DNA from: Brassica napus
Taxonomy: Eukaryota > Streptophyta > Magnoliopsida > Brassicales > Brassicaceae
Length of the DNA: 64,000 bases
Assembly (NCBI RefSeq): GCF_020379485.1
Contig: NC_063437.1
Coordinates: forward strand, 18,873,726-18,937,725
Direction: 5' to 3'
Shown here one piece after another: positions 24,042 through 35,446 of this stretch. The position numbers and the translations under genes were made by a program. Numbering within the stretch: position 1 is the first letter of the stretch; each line of letters begins with the position of its first letter. The notes below the pieces were generated by a model. That model had not been told where the DNA came from. It did no database searches and saw only the letters and a program-made list of their open reading frames with translations.

Positions 24042-26571
24042 CTAGACTGTTTCTACAACTATTCTTTGTTCTCCTTCCTTCCTCATATTGATGATTTCAT
24101 GACCAACATTGTCTTTCTCGTTACCGATTATTTCTAGTTTTGTTTGTGTTGGGTTTGTGGAAGCATCTTTGTAATCATTTCCTTTACCCCATATCACAAG
24201 GTATAGTCCTGCACATATAACTGCCGCACCAAGAGCCCTATCGAAAAACAAGATTGTTTCATTACACTCATTTCAATCTTGATTATTTATTTAACTCATG
24301 GCTAAATTTGGCGTATTTTTACTTACCTTCCAAGATACATCTGCTCAGCAAAGATGATGCTCGACATAAACGCTACTACAATCATACAAAGAGGACTAAA
24401 AGCTGTTACAAAGACAGGACCTCTAGTTTTCATCACCAGTCCTCCAATGTAGTAACCAAGCGCTGAGCACACTATCCCCTGCATGCATTTTACGTTCCAG
24501 CCAGTTAGTTTAAATTACTATGAGATATAGCCTACTAGTGTATATGTGTGAATCTTACACTATATGTGACGGTAAGAAGTTTGTTATCCCAACCAATGGC
24601 CCATGCACCTGGATTTCCTCTCTCCATGACTAGTGCCACAGCTGCTCCCTCTAATGTCCCCATTAGGCATATCCATGCTGTGAGTGAGAGCTCGGTCGGA
24701 TAAGTCTTCAACGTGATCGCCTGAAAATCATTTTTCATAAACAAAATCGATCTACAAGTGCATTTTCTAAATTATGCATATAAATAAATCGCCTTACATA
24801 GAGAATAAAGAAACATGCATAGCTGAAACAACCAATTGTGACCAAAATTGCGCCTTTGATGGAACTGTGAATATCGGTCCCGGTTGTGTTCTGTGCTGAG
24901 GGTCCTTTGGTCCAAAAGAGGTCGAGAGCTGGACCTTTGACAAGTGTCATAATCATGGTTCCTCCCACTGAAGTCATGGTTCCAATTACTTTGCTAGCGC
25001 TCCTGATACTCCGAAGCTTCACTTTTTCAAGCCTTACTATTAAGGCCAGGATGAAAGTAACTGCGGGTAAGGTGTTGTACAAGGCGGTTGCAAATGTAGC
25101 TGTCGTGTATTTCATCCCAAGACAAAATAGGTTCTGGTCTATTACGGGTCTATTACATTCACAAAATACAAAAAAAATTGAAAAAAAAGTTCAGAATTGA
25201 AAAGGAAAATGATAGAGAGAAAGGAAAAATGAGTTAAAAATGTATTTTACTCGAATAAGCCAAGGAGTATTATCTTGAAAAATATCATCGGTGTCATCTT
25301 AGGTCTGGCCGCCCTGTTATATTTACCAAATTAACCATTAGGATATCTTCAATGATTAACATCATTTTCTTTCTCAAATGATTTAAACTCAAAATGAGTG
25401 TGATTTATTCCAATGATTTCTTTCATTTTTTCTCTCCAAAAATTATACTCTATTATTAATATTTATTTTAATTTTAATAATGCTTATCATTTTAAAAACT
25501 TACAAATTTGTGATATACATAAATTTTGTTTCTAAAAGAGTATAAAATGTAATCTTATAATGGTATTATGAAAATATTAATAATTTTGTTCAAGTGTAAA
25601 AATAAAAAATATTGATTTTTTTTAGATACAAAATAAAGCTATAGAAAAGTTTAAAGAGCAAATTAAAACTAATTAGGTCTAACATCAGAATGTTGTACCA
25701 TTGAAAAAAATGGTTTCTTTCATTTTCTTAATATTTTCTCTCAAAATGATGGACCATGGGAGATGGTTTAAGTGCATCACCACACTGGACTTTAACTATT
25801 TGTTGTCCTTATTACGGACTTATGCGCTCGTATGAGAACCATGTCAACAAAGTAAAGAAAATGTTATTTACGAATCATCTAATTAAATATTAAATATTTA
25901 GAAAAACCAAATTGGGTAAAAACATATACTGTATATAACAGCTTTTGACTAAAGTACAATGCATGACATTGACAGAACCACAGAAATTCATTTTATCATA
26001 CCCTGACAAATGTTTTGGACTTTAACGAGAGACCCCTTTTGTCATATTTTTACGTTCAACCCCTCATTCTATCTTTTTGATACTTTTTTTTTTTCAACAC
26101 AGTAAACATCCAAACACCACCCAATTAAAGAAACTCAATATCATATATATTATGATCTTTTTATGTACTTAATAAATCGTTTTGTGGAAGAAAAGATATA
26201 GTAATGCAGACTCGGTTACCAATTTGAACCGAACTAAAGCCAAGGTTGGTGTACACGACGATTACTTTGCGTTTACATATTAAAAACGCAAATATGAATG
26301 AACAATTGCATCTTCAAACTAAACCAAACATTGAATTGTGTTTTGAGAAAGAAAGGGATATAGAAAAGTACTTGTCGAAATAGAAAGCGAACGGGGCCAT
26401 AACGATGGCAGCAACGCCATGACGGTAAACCACGAGAACGTAATTGCTCATGCCTTCGTTTAGGACAGCCTTTGTGAGAATGTCCATTCCTGCTAGCCCT
26501 ACTTGTAACAATATCACTAAAATAAATGGCATTGCCTTCTTCATACAACTAATCTTCTTCACTTCCTCCAT
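24042..26571 (-). CDS. UMAMIT/WAT1-related (nodulin MtN21-like, EamA) transporter, copy B
   Basis: Tandem paralogue of the transporter at 11.8 kb and the same type of polytopic EamA carrier. Six exons in minus-strand order: 26372-26571, 25251-25313, 24798-25149, 24559-24720, 24327-24478, 24042-24237; 1125 nt, 374 aa. The first five exons have exactly the same lengths as in copy A (200, 63, 352, 162, 152); only the tail exon differs (196 against 205). Key segments: LVILLQVGLAGMDILTKAVL, FCLGMKYTTATFATALYNTL, GGTMIMTLVKGPALDLFWTK, CAGLYLVIWGKGND. Divergence is mainly in the transmembrane residues following exon 1 and in the C-terminal tail. Intron 1 is longer (about 1.06 kb against 0.62 kb). 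All splice sites are intact, so both copies look functional. Confidence 0.93.
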
Positions 26572-26663
26572 CCTGATAACTTAAAAATCAACAATCGTTT
26601 TTACAAAAAGTCTATTTTGGCCTGATTATATATTTATAGCAAGAGGAAGATATGGGGAGATAA

Positions 26664-26717
26664 AAGTAGGAGCAATAGTTTTTTTTTTAAGCTCTTTTTC
26701 AAGTAGGAGCAATAGTT
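26664..26717. repeat. Ultra-short retroposition footprint in the leader of transporter copy B
   Basis: A perfect 17 bp direct repeat AAGTAGGAGCAATAGTT (26664-26680 and 26701-26717) flanks 20 bp beginning with eight T. It lies between the TATA box and the ATG of copy B, so it is probably in the 5' UTR. Copy A has no counterpart. Confidence 0.75.
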
Positions 26718-26762
26718 ATATTTTTGAATGAGTGGTTATGATTGTGGTGGTTATCATCTCTC

Positions 26763-26769
26763 TTATATA
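26763..26769 (-). promoter_or_regulatory. TATA box of transporter copy B
   Basis: TATATAA on the minus strand followed by GAGAGAT, about 195 bp upstream of the ATG and homologous to the copy A core promoter. The greater distance is largely explained by the 37 bp footprint and its duplicated target at 26681-26717. Confidence 0.6.
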
Positions 26770-26834
26770 AGGGTATAAAGATACCGAAGGTGACGAGAAA
26801 AATCGTATACATGTATGTAGGATATATCGGGTTC

Positions 26835-26895
26835 TTTTTTTTTAATTTGAAAAGTTTCATTAATTCTCCCGAAAGGGCATTATACAGTTAAACAG
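26835..26895 (-). mobile_element. Short 5'-truncated LINE-like tail
   Basis: AGGATATATCGGGTTCT and AGGATATCGGGTTCT bracket about 60 bp starting with a T9 tract and containing TTTCATTAATTCTCCCGAAA, the inverse of a LINE-type 3' end. Copies of the target differ by a 2 bp AT indel. Confidence 0.55.
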
Positions 26896-27199
26896 GATAT
26901 CGGGTTCTGATACAAAACCCTAAATAAAATAAAACTAAAATTATGTTGTTTTAGTATTTTTAAAATGTATAATGCATAATTTTTTTTACAATATTTGCGA
27001 TGGAAAATTTCTTTTCAAACACGTAACTGATGAAAATAGTATTTATTGCCAACTTATATATACTGAAACAATTTGTATATGACTTCTTGTCTATACATAA
27101 TCTCCAATAAATTAATATTTTTTCATGTATGTTATTTATTGTTCTTTTTGCCTCACAAACATGTACATCATATTTTTTTAATAAAATCAAAATCTTCAA

Positions 27200-28689
27200 A
27201 ATAACTTTCGCTTACTCAAACAAATTATCTCGTTTTTCTTCAGAATGGGTATAACATACTACATTGGTTTCTAAAGATAATTTTTTTAGTGTTTTCTTAC
27301 ATTAAGAAAATACATTAAATTACTATCATAAACACTTATTTTTACAATTTTTAATAATTTTGAACCAATAATAACTCAATAAACTCAATTAATTTGTTAA
27401 ATAATACAATTTGATCTATAGAAAATATAAAAAAAATAATCTATATAGTTTATGAAACATTTTTTTCTAAAATATTTATTTAACAGAACAAAGAGAGAGA
27501 CTATATATGTTAGTGTAACATGCAAATTGCCAGATCCTAAAATGATCATTTATGAGCCCAATGTCATTACCGTATCAAGTAGAAGTCTAGAAGTACCAAA
27601 AAAAACAGAAAGCTGTAAATTTTGTACATGATCTTTACATACCGAACAAATTAAACACAATAGTTCTAGTGCTGTGTACACACATATTTATTCCAAGGTC
27701 GAACGCCTATGTTTTATCATTATCTCTCATTTGATTCATTTTCGTCACATATAACAAACCTAGAGTAAGTTATGAAAGTAAAAGAGTTGTTTCTATGCTA
27801 GTAGTCTTTTCAGTTACCAATTCATGTAATTTCGCCTAAAATGCATTGTTGTCATAAAAATGGTCTTAAGCATAATATTTCTAGTAATGATGTTTTTTTT
27901 TCTGTTAGGCACTCAGATATATGGCAACATTTGATGTTAAGAACATCCAAAAAGAAAAAGAAAAGATAATTGTCAACAATCAAGTCCAGCAGAAGACTTC
28001 CTAATTTCTGGACAAGTCAAGAATAATGTCTTTCACATTTCGAGTGACAAAAAGACAATTGTCAACAATAGTGTCTTTCACACTCGCATCAGGACAGATA
28101 CAATTTGTGTGAAATTCATGCACTTGCAAAAGGTTCAATTTTATTGTGTATATTAAACAAATTTATTATTTGTGTTTTTTAACTAAAATATTTTGGATCG
28201 AAATCCATACGTTTCCGTAAACTCTAAACCATGTTATATATTCTTGTTCCAAATGTTATTTGATTTTAAAATTCATTTATGATTAAAATTGTTATCATCG
28301 AAAGTAATGACTGCCTGACTGGTTAGAGTTTGTGTTGATAGTTACTTATTTTTTGGATCAATAGGGATAAAGGTAACACTCAGTACATATGTATGTTCAT
28401 TTAAAATCAATGCTGAAATCTGAATGCTTGATTAAAAATTGAATTCAAACATGTTTCCAAAACCAAATTAAATTATTTACTATTTATACTAACCAACTCA
28501 CGTACAGTTTTATAATTTGTGTTTGTTAATAACCCATCCAGAAAGTTATGAGACTTACACACCTACTTTCTTCCAAAGAAATCAGAACATTTTGAATTAG
28601 TACTCAAACTCATGAGATATCTATGTGCTGGAAAATACATGAGAGACCAAAATATTGCTCACTTGAAAGTAATTAATTTTATATACGGC
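27200..28689. other. Non-coding spacer
   Basis: AT-rich and without a recognisable gene. 27975-28090 carries a short internal duplication (AATTGTCAACAAT and GTCTTTCACA each occur twice). Confidence 0.5.
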
Positions 28690-30790
28690 GTGGGGTGTGC
28701 GATGTGGAGAACCGATCCAAATGACGTAGAAGTAGTTGGTGACTTGTTATAATATTGGTCTAACACGACTTAGACATCATCAGTCTTATCGCCGCCCCCA
28801 TATTGCTTTATTTCTTAGGTGCGTTCTTCATCAGTGATAACCTTCTTACTTATATGCCTTATCTATTAACACCAGTAATCACCCATAATCCTTTTAATAA
28901 ATAATAGTATTCAGACATAGCACGAGATTCGTCAAAGATTATGAGAAGAGCTCAATCAGATTTTATGAAACTTCGTGTTTAGTATTATATTACATTTTGA
29001 TTAAACAGGATAAAGATGTATATTGTTTGAAAGTAGTAAATTATAGTGTGCTGATAACGATTTTGTGTCATAAAAGTGTTTTTGAAAGTCGTCATCAGCA
29101 CACTGTAATTTACTACTTTCTCTGATGGTGCAGTGCTTGACCTTGGATCTTCAAAATATATTTTTATCGATAATATTATTTTCTATTATTAAGAATTTGC
29201 TTTTCAGTTTTTAAAATACTTCGTGTAAGTTTTTACCAGTGACAGTCCAACACTTTTAAATGCCTTAAGTAAACTTTTAACAATGTACTTTTACATTTTC
29301 CTAATATCATATATGTAAGAATATACAATATAAAATATCACACAAAATTTTTAAACTAATTTAACTCCATTAATAATTATTAAAAAATATTTTATAATGT
29401 TAATTTTATAGTAATATTTGTTAATATTATCACCAACATTTTGATGGTAGAGTAAAAGATAGAACATAAATTAATATTTCCTATGTTTTTCTAAAATACA
29501 GTAAAAAGCTTACAATATGTGTTGTAAGTTATGAATAACAAAGAAAGAGAGCCTTAGTGTATTCTATATTTAGATATATCATAGAGAAAACATCACAATA
29601 TGTATAATAACATATCTAAAATGTAGAGGAAAGTTAGAATATACACTATATCCTTGTAAAAGTGGTTATAATATATATTCTAGAAAACCTAGATTAGCAA
29701 ATACAAAAACATTTAAGAAGTTGTTTTTTAATAGTTAAACATGTTAAAAATTAACATGAGTTTACAGATTTTTTTATATTTTTTTGAGTTATATATAATA
29801 TCTGATAATTATTTTCATTAATATAAGGGTAATTGTGTCTAATATTGACAAATTAATATAAAAGTATATATAGACAAATCTATTGTCAATATGGCCTATT
29901 TTCCCAATCATCCCAAGTTTATATGTAAACGTAATTTGTATTTATTTGATAATAATTATAATAATAATCATTAAACATTAGTATTGTTTATATAACTTGT
30001 TTTAATAAATGTATTATCCCTTCTTGTACTATATGTTCTAAATGATGGTTTGTCTGGCTTGTCCTTCGGACCAGCTCTGGTTTTTAATATTATTATATTT
30101 GATAATAACAGCTTCTCCATTTTTCAATTTATATTTACTAATTTATAAATTAAAATTTAGTAGACAATGTACAGTGTGTAAGCAAATGACACTTGAGCTA
30201 CAATAATTGACCTGGTCCCTCCCATATGACTACAATAGCTGACCCGGGCTCTCCCATTTGGCTACAAAACTTGACCCGGCCCTCCCATTTGGCTCCTTTT
30301 CCCTTTTTCAATTGATTAGAAATCAATAAATTCAAAAGAAAAAGAAAGTACAAAATGGACCCGGCTCTCATTTAGCTAATTCAAATAATGACCGAATACT
30401 CCAACGGCACGTTTTTGTTTGATAGTTCAAAAGTAATTCGTATCGAGTGACACCGCCAGATATGCAGATTTGGATGATGCTATGATGGTGATGGTGACCA
30501 TGATGTTTTGTTATATTTGAATTACATTTTGACAAAACAGAATAAAAAAGGAATTGGAAATATGCGTCAACACATTCAATAAGAGTAAGATAAGGACTAA
30601 ACTAAAAGAAATGCAGAAGCAATATTGTCATAGATAAGAAACTGAACCCTAAACTTTTTTTTCTATTTTGCTTTGCGCAGTTTACTTTCAGTTCTTTTAA
30701 GAACAGCAAGACGCTGATTTTTGCGTAGCGTTCCAGCATATTGGCCAGCTTAATTATATTGATCTTGATTGTTTGTGGCTGTAAGAGCAG
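28690..30790. repeat. Non-coding block duplicated from 18.7-19.7 kb (copy 2)
   Basis: Carries the same ordered islands as copy 1, including AGACATCATCAGTCTTATC, GGTGCGTTCTTCATC, TTGTTTGAAAGTA, TTAAGAACAGCAA and TTGATCTTGATTG. It is interrupted by about 1.4 kb of AT-rich DNA between roughly 29050 and 30480. It lies about 2.1 kb upstream of transporter copy B; copy 1 lies about 4.8 kb upstream of copy A. Confidence 0.6.
29029..29120. repeat. 32 bp inverted duplication forming a fold-back hairpin
   Basis: Arms 29029-29060 and 29089-29120 are inverted copies that differ at only two of 32 positions, separated by a 28 nt loop. As plus-strand RNA the stem would have one G-U pair and one A-C mismatch. 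The left arm is homologous to copy 1 (near 19161), where no second arm exists, so the inverted copy arose after the block duplicated. It may be a fold-back RNA precursor or simply a replication-slippage product. Confidence 0.7.
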
Positions 30791-30952
30791 GACAGAAAAT
30801 TCTGACTGATAATTTATCATAGGCCACACTAAATTGTTGTAGAAAGCCATGCATAGTGCATTTAGGTAAATGAGCTGGGATTGAGTGTAAAACTTAACGT
30901 CCACTACAAGTTGGTTTCTGTATACCCCCACTGAGCCTAAATGTTCAAAATG

Positions 30953-31682
30953 CAAAGCCGTGCCTTATGCCTATTGGAAAATGCACCGGCCTTAGGCCCT
31001 GAGTAAATAGATAATTTTAGGGCTCCATTATGTCAATGTATGGTATAGCTTAGTGGTTTGGTTACATCATCTTAAACAGTATCCCAAATTACGATTCCCT
31101 TTGGTGAATATACAATATTTTGCATGCATATATCTTTAGTGTTATCAAAAACTACGTTTTCTCTTAATAATCTACCCATCCATCTCTATTTTCATTTATT
31201 GTTATGAACATCAACATTTTTTAATGTTGAAACTTATTCTCTATGTGATATTTAATTTATATATAACTTTCCCACCAAAAGTATAATTTCTTCTTATTAA
31301 ATTTATATAATTTTCAATAAAAACTTTAAAATCCCAAATAAAATGTCAATTTTCCTATCTGTCGACTTATTTAAAATTTAGTTATTAAATTAATATTGCT
31401 ATTTTTATTACTCATGGTTTTAAATAATAGACTTTATCATTTGGAATATATTAAAAATTAAAATTTGAATTTTTTTAAAGTAGTTATTTTTAATCATCTA
31501 AATAAATAGGAATTAATAAACTCAGTTATGTTGACATTTATAGTATTGCTATGAGTTAATAAAAATGTTAAAATATTAAAAAAAAAATCTTTGTAAAATG
31601 TTTTTAGAACATTTTTTCAAAAATGAAAATTCTAAATGAATTATTTTTGCCTCAGGCCCCTCATACTCTAGGCACGTCACTG
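30953..31682. mobile_element. hAT-like non-autonomous element (tentative)
   Basis: The left end CAAAGCCGTGCCTTA and the inverse of the right end (CAGTGACGTGCCTAG) are similar, and each is followed inward by a GGCC-rich motif (GGCCTTAGGCCCTGAG; inverse of CTCAGGCCCC). Flanking octamers TCAAAATG (30945-30952) and ACAACATG (31683-31690) match at six of eight positions, as expected for an old 8 bp TSD. No transposase. A tRNA-like A box (TAGCTTAGTGG) lies near 31047. Confidence 0.4.
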
Positions 31683-32171
31683 ACAACATGACAAGACTAT
31701 GGAAGTAAATACTAAAGCAAAGGAGATCACTGATACATTATCTGCAAGTCATTTGGAAAAAAAAAAAAAAATCACTGAAATGAGAGAACGGGGAGAGGGA
31801 AGCTAGATCGATCTGGACCGTTGTGATATTATATACACGGCGAGGTTAGTTCTCTATTAATGCAAACAATTGTTGTTAGCCCTACCATATCTGACTTTCA
31901 GCTACGCCCATATTTAATATCCACGTGCTTCACGAGTATGTAGAAACTATGAATGAAACACAAACTTATTTTGATTATTGATTAATGAGCATTACATGCA
32001 AGTTCACTAGTCCAACATGAACACAGAAAACATATGAATACATTTCATGTGAACCTATTTGTTTGTTATGGATAAAGAAGATGATCATAGATATGATTTC
32101 ATCATTTATTGAGACAACTTGATAAACTTGTGCTTCCGTATATGTCCGAATCTTGACTTCTGAAATCAAGA

Positions 32172-33860
32172 TTACGCTAGAATAGAGCCTTTCATCACAG
32201 TCACAGCTTTTCCAGTGAGAAAAACTCTCTGATTCTCCTTATCGTAACGAACCTTCAGTGATCCACTCCTACGTGAAGCCTGAGAACAAAATTTATTTGA
32301 TTGCGTTAAACTCTTTGTTCCTTCTTACCTTTCAAAACATTAATAATAAGTTTGAGAGAGCGAGAGAGTGAGAGAGAAATGAATCACCGAGTAAGCGAAG
32401 AAATCACACTTGTTCATCTTGAGGCTCCAGTAATGTGCTAATGGACAATGTGCACTTCCACATACAGGGTCCTGAAAAAAACATAGAGCCAAACAAAAAA
32501 ATGTTAAAGTTATAAACTACCTTTTGGTGTTTTGTTTGAGCCTTAGAAGTAAAATGATGAGGATTTTTAACCTCATCCACTCCTAATCTGGGGGAAAAGA
32601 ACCGACTGCAGAAATCATATACAGATCCTTCAGGAGCAGCAGCTGTAACAATGATCAGTTTTCCTGGACATTTTGAAATTTCATCCATGTTTGGCTTTAG
32701 TTCAGTGACAGCTTCCCAAGATGAAAGCTCAATCTGTAACCAGATGGATAAAGATAATCATTAGTTTTGGACATGAATACACTTATTTTAGTGCTATTTT
32801 GAAGGTACTTTTCAAAATTATATGGAAAAATGTTTTTTCTTAATAAAGCATACAACGATTTTTTCGGAGACAAATTTATCAGTTGTGGACTTCGTGGTTC
32901 CTCGGACATCAACAATGGTAGCTCCGTTCAAGGCTTTGGAAAACATGGACTTGATGTCACTTGAGTTGTATAACTCACAAGTTGGAATCACAGGGAAGTT
33001 CATTTCGACCAAGAAAGATCCTCCTTTCACTGATGTATCTGGAACCCGCTTGGTTGTAAGTATACCCGATTGTGTTACAAACTCGACTTTGTCTGAATCA
33101 ACCAAACCGTTTGAGAAGAGGCTATAAGCAGATGCCAAAGTTCCATGACCACAAAGATCCATCTACAAATTAGTGAACGAGTTTTAATTAACCCCTAGTA
33201 TATTTATCATAATTACAAATTAATCCAACGATTAGGACAAGCCATCTTTTAGCACGTGCAATTGGAGCAGTCGAATCAAAACATTATTTTTTAAAATTAT
33301 TATTTTGAATAAATGTATAAATTAGGACTTAAAATTTTATTTTAATTATAATTTCTAAATTTTTCGCGTACCATCTTTATAAAAGTAAAACATATACAGC
33401 TTGAAACTATTAGTTTTAAAAATTATATCATTTCTTTTTAAATATATTGTTAATATTTTTATTGAAATAAAGTCTAGAAATGGTTTGAAATGAAGTCAAA
33501 TTATATCAATCACAAAAGAAATGAAGTCAAAAGTTGCCAAACCTCGAGTGAAGGGGTAAACCACCGGAGACGGAAGCGACCATCGTGACCAGAAATAGGA
33601 CTCACAAAACAAGTTTCAGAAACATTAAACTCTGCGGCTAGAGACTGAAGCCATGAGTCGTCTCTCTCATGATCCTCTTCGAGAATGCACACAGCTGCTG
33701 CGTTCCCTTTGAAAGCTGACTCGGTAAATGCATCAACCTGTTCTTGTACATTTCATCAATATTGATCGGCTAAAAGAGAAGGTAATAAACTACATTATTA
33801 AAAACAGCAAGATATAATTACCATAAAGTAGTTCAAAGGCTTATTCATGATGATGGCCAT
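32172..33860 (-). CDS. PhzF-family isomerase-like protein
   Basis: PhzF-like proteins share the diaminopimelate-epimerase double-barrel fold; plant members have no settled substrate. Six exons: 33822-33860, 33543-33737, 32854-33162, 32572-32733, 32388-32471, 32172-32279; 897 nt, 298 aa, the usual family length. The start MAIIMNKPLNYFMVDAF leads into FTESAFKGNAAAV, whose Glu matches the proposed acid/base residue. Also seen are DLCGHGTLASA near residue 118, PEGSVYDFCSRFF, and DPVCGSAHC spanning the exon 4/5 junction; these are the family ligand-site motifs. No targeting peptide is obvious, so a cytosolic enzyme is likely. I recall no PhzF gene at this position in A. thaliana, which suggests a moved or lineage-specific copy. 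Confidence 0.9.
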
Positions 33861-34860
33861 ATCTTTTATTTTTGCTCTTTTGGTATTCTACATCTCTGAG
33901 TGTTGACTTATTTATACTACGTAAAAAAGCGCAGCCGTGGAACCATTATCTGTTAATTAAAATATAAAAGGAAATCTTGAGAGAACCAGCCGTAAAATCT
34001 TACTCGTTTAAGACCCATACTAGAGTATTCATTTACAACTTGAACTCAACCTCTACCCACTTGAAAATATTTTTATTTTATTTTTGCCAAAATACCAATC
34101 GACATCTTTAACAAGTTACAAAAATCATTAAAATCTTTTTTCTTAAATTAGACATTTTCCATATGTAGCTCTCCAATGATACATCATTTTCAGGAAAAAC
34201 ATAGAAAATGAGGAAAAACTCTTTCCAGTGATAATTCATTTTGAACAAAAAGTGAGAATACGAATGCAAATTAAGTTACAAAAAAAAAACTATTTTGGAA
34301 TTAGGAACAGTCGATATTCTCATGTCGCGAGATACACGTGGAAAACAAACACATGCAAACACGTTAGCAAATCAGACAAGATCTTAAATAATTCTGGTGA
34401 TAAGTAATAGTAATAATGAAATGATATCTGATATCAATCTATTAGTTGTCAAAGAAGATCACATTAATTATGGATATCAAACCCCACTGAATTGTTGTTG
34501 GTTGTATACACAATAATGTCGTCAGTTTATAAACGTGTTATAAATATTTTGTGATATTCAAAAGAAGAATATACTCTGGAATATTACTTGCAGCAAAGAT
34601 CGAGCTAAAAAAAATATTAATCAGGAGAAGACACCTATGCCTGATGGTTGAGATTTGAATCTGTAACCAGTTTACATATAGCGGGGAGTGGGCTCGGCCT
34701 AACATACGGGCTTTATTAGGTAGGTTAGTGCAAATTATTTATTATCGGCCCATTAGAGGAATAACGGGCTTCCAAAACCCAAGATTAAAAATATTAAGGC
34801 CCATAAAGAAAAGTCTTAACCAGGGGACACGTGTACGGTCCTGATTTCATCTAACGTACG
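33861..34860. other. Intergenic region between PhzF-like gene and next gene
   Basis: Contains the divergent promoters of the PhzF-like gene (minus) and the small basic protein gene (plus). No further gene is seen. Confidence 0.5.
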
Positions 34861-35023
34861 CCGCCACATCAATCATCATCATTTCTTCTTCTTCTTCGTC
34901 GTCGTCTTCTCAAATTAGCTTCATCTTCCTCCTCACGTCCTTTGATTATTTTTCCTTTTCTTTCTGGTTTCCATGATCCGATCTTAGGGTTTCGCAGCTC
35001 GTTTCTGTTCGGAGAATTGTCCT

Positions 35024-35050
<27 letters not shown>
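35024..35050 (+). repeat. (CT)n microsatellite in 5' leader
   Basis: About thirteen CT units directly upstream of the likely 5' UTR uORF of the following gene. CT-rich tracts near transcription starts are common in plant promoters. Confidence 0.8.
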
Positions 35051-35056
<6 letters not shown>

Positions 35057-35158
35057 CTGAATCAAAGTTTCTGAGATCTCTGCGTTTAATTGAATCGAAA
35101 TTAGAGAATTAGGGCTTTTTTCGCTGGGTTATAGGGTTTCGAAGAGCATAAGATAATA

Positions 35159-35260
35159 ATGCCTTCGGTGCCCTCTAAGCTTCTCCTCCTTTTGACTCCT
35201 TCGTTGGCTCCTTATCATTCTGGTTTGTCTTCCAATCGTTGGCGTGGTAATCTTAGTTAA
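35159..35260 (+). CDS. Upstream ORF (33 aa) in the 5' leader
   Basis: ATG at 35159 (A at -3) opens a 33-codon frame encoding MPSVPSKLLLLLTPSLAPYH followed by 13 more residues, ending in TAA at 35258-35260. It lies upstream of a leader intron (about 35340 to 35431, AAAG|GTATGA to GTGCAG) and about 190 nt before the main ATG by genome distance. The hydrophobic run SKLLLLLTPSLAP is not random-looking. It could be a regulatory peptide uORF; conservation has not been tested. Confidence 0.5.
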   Translation: MPSVPSKLLLLLTPSLAPYHSGLSSNRWRGNLS

Positions 35261-35446
35261 CGTTTTTCGATTCTAAGCTCCGTTTTAGCCTTCACCAAGA
35301 AAAAAGTTTCTCACTTTCTTTGGCGTTGGTCCATAAAGGTATGAACTTTGTTGTCTCTGTGAATCTATTGTTTTGCGATGTGAAGATGATTTACTCATGG
35401 TAATAACTTTTTGGACTTGGTTCGTGTGCAGTTACTATAGTTGGAT

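Noticed and set aside
30061..30081. Possible Helitron 3' end (GTCC/GGAC hairpin then CTGG followed by T)
   Set aside because: Only a 4 bp stem, and no matching TC-type 5' end found upstream; chance is likely.
30602..30955. 117-codon minus-strand ORF
   Set aside because: The homologous block at 19.5 kb does not keep the frame, so it is not under coding constraint.
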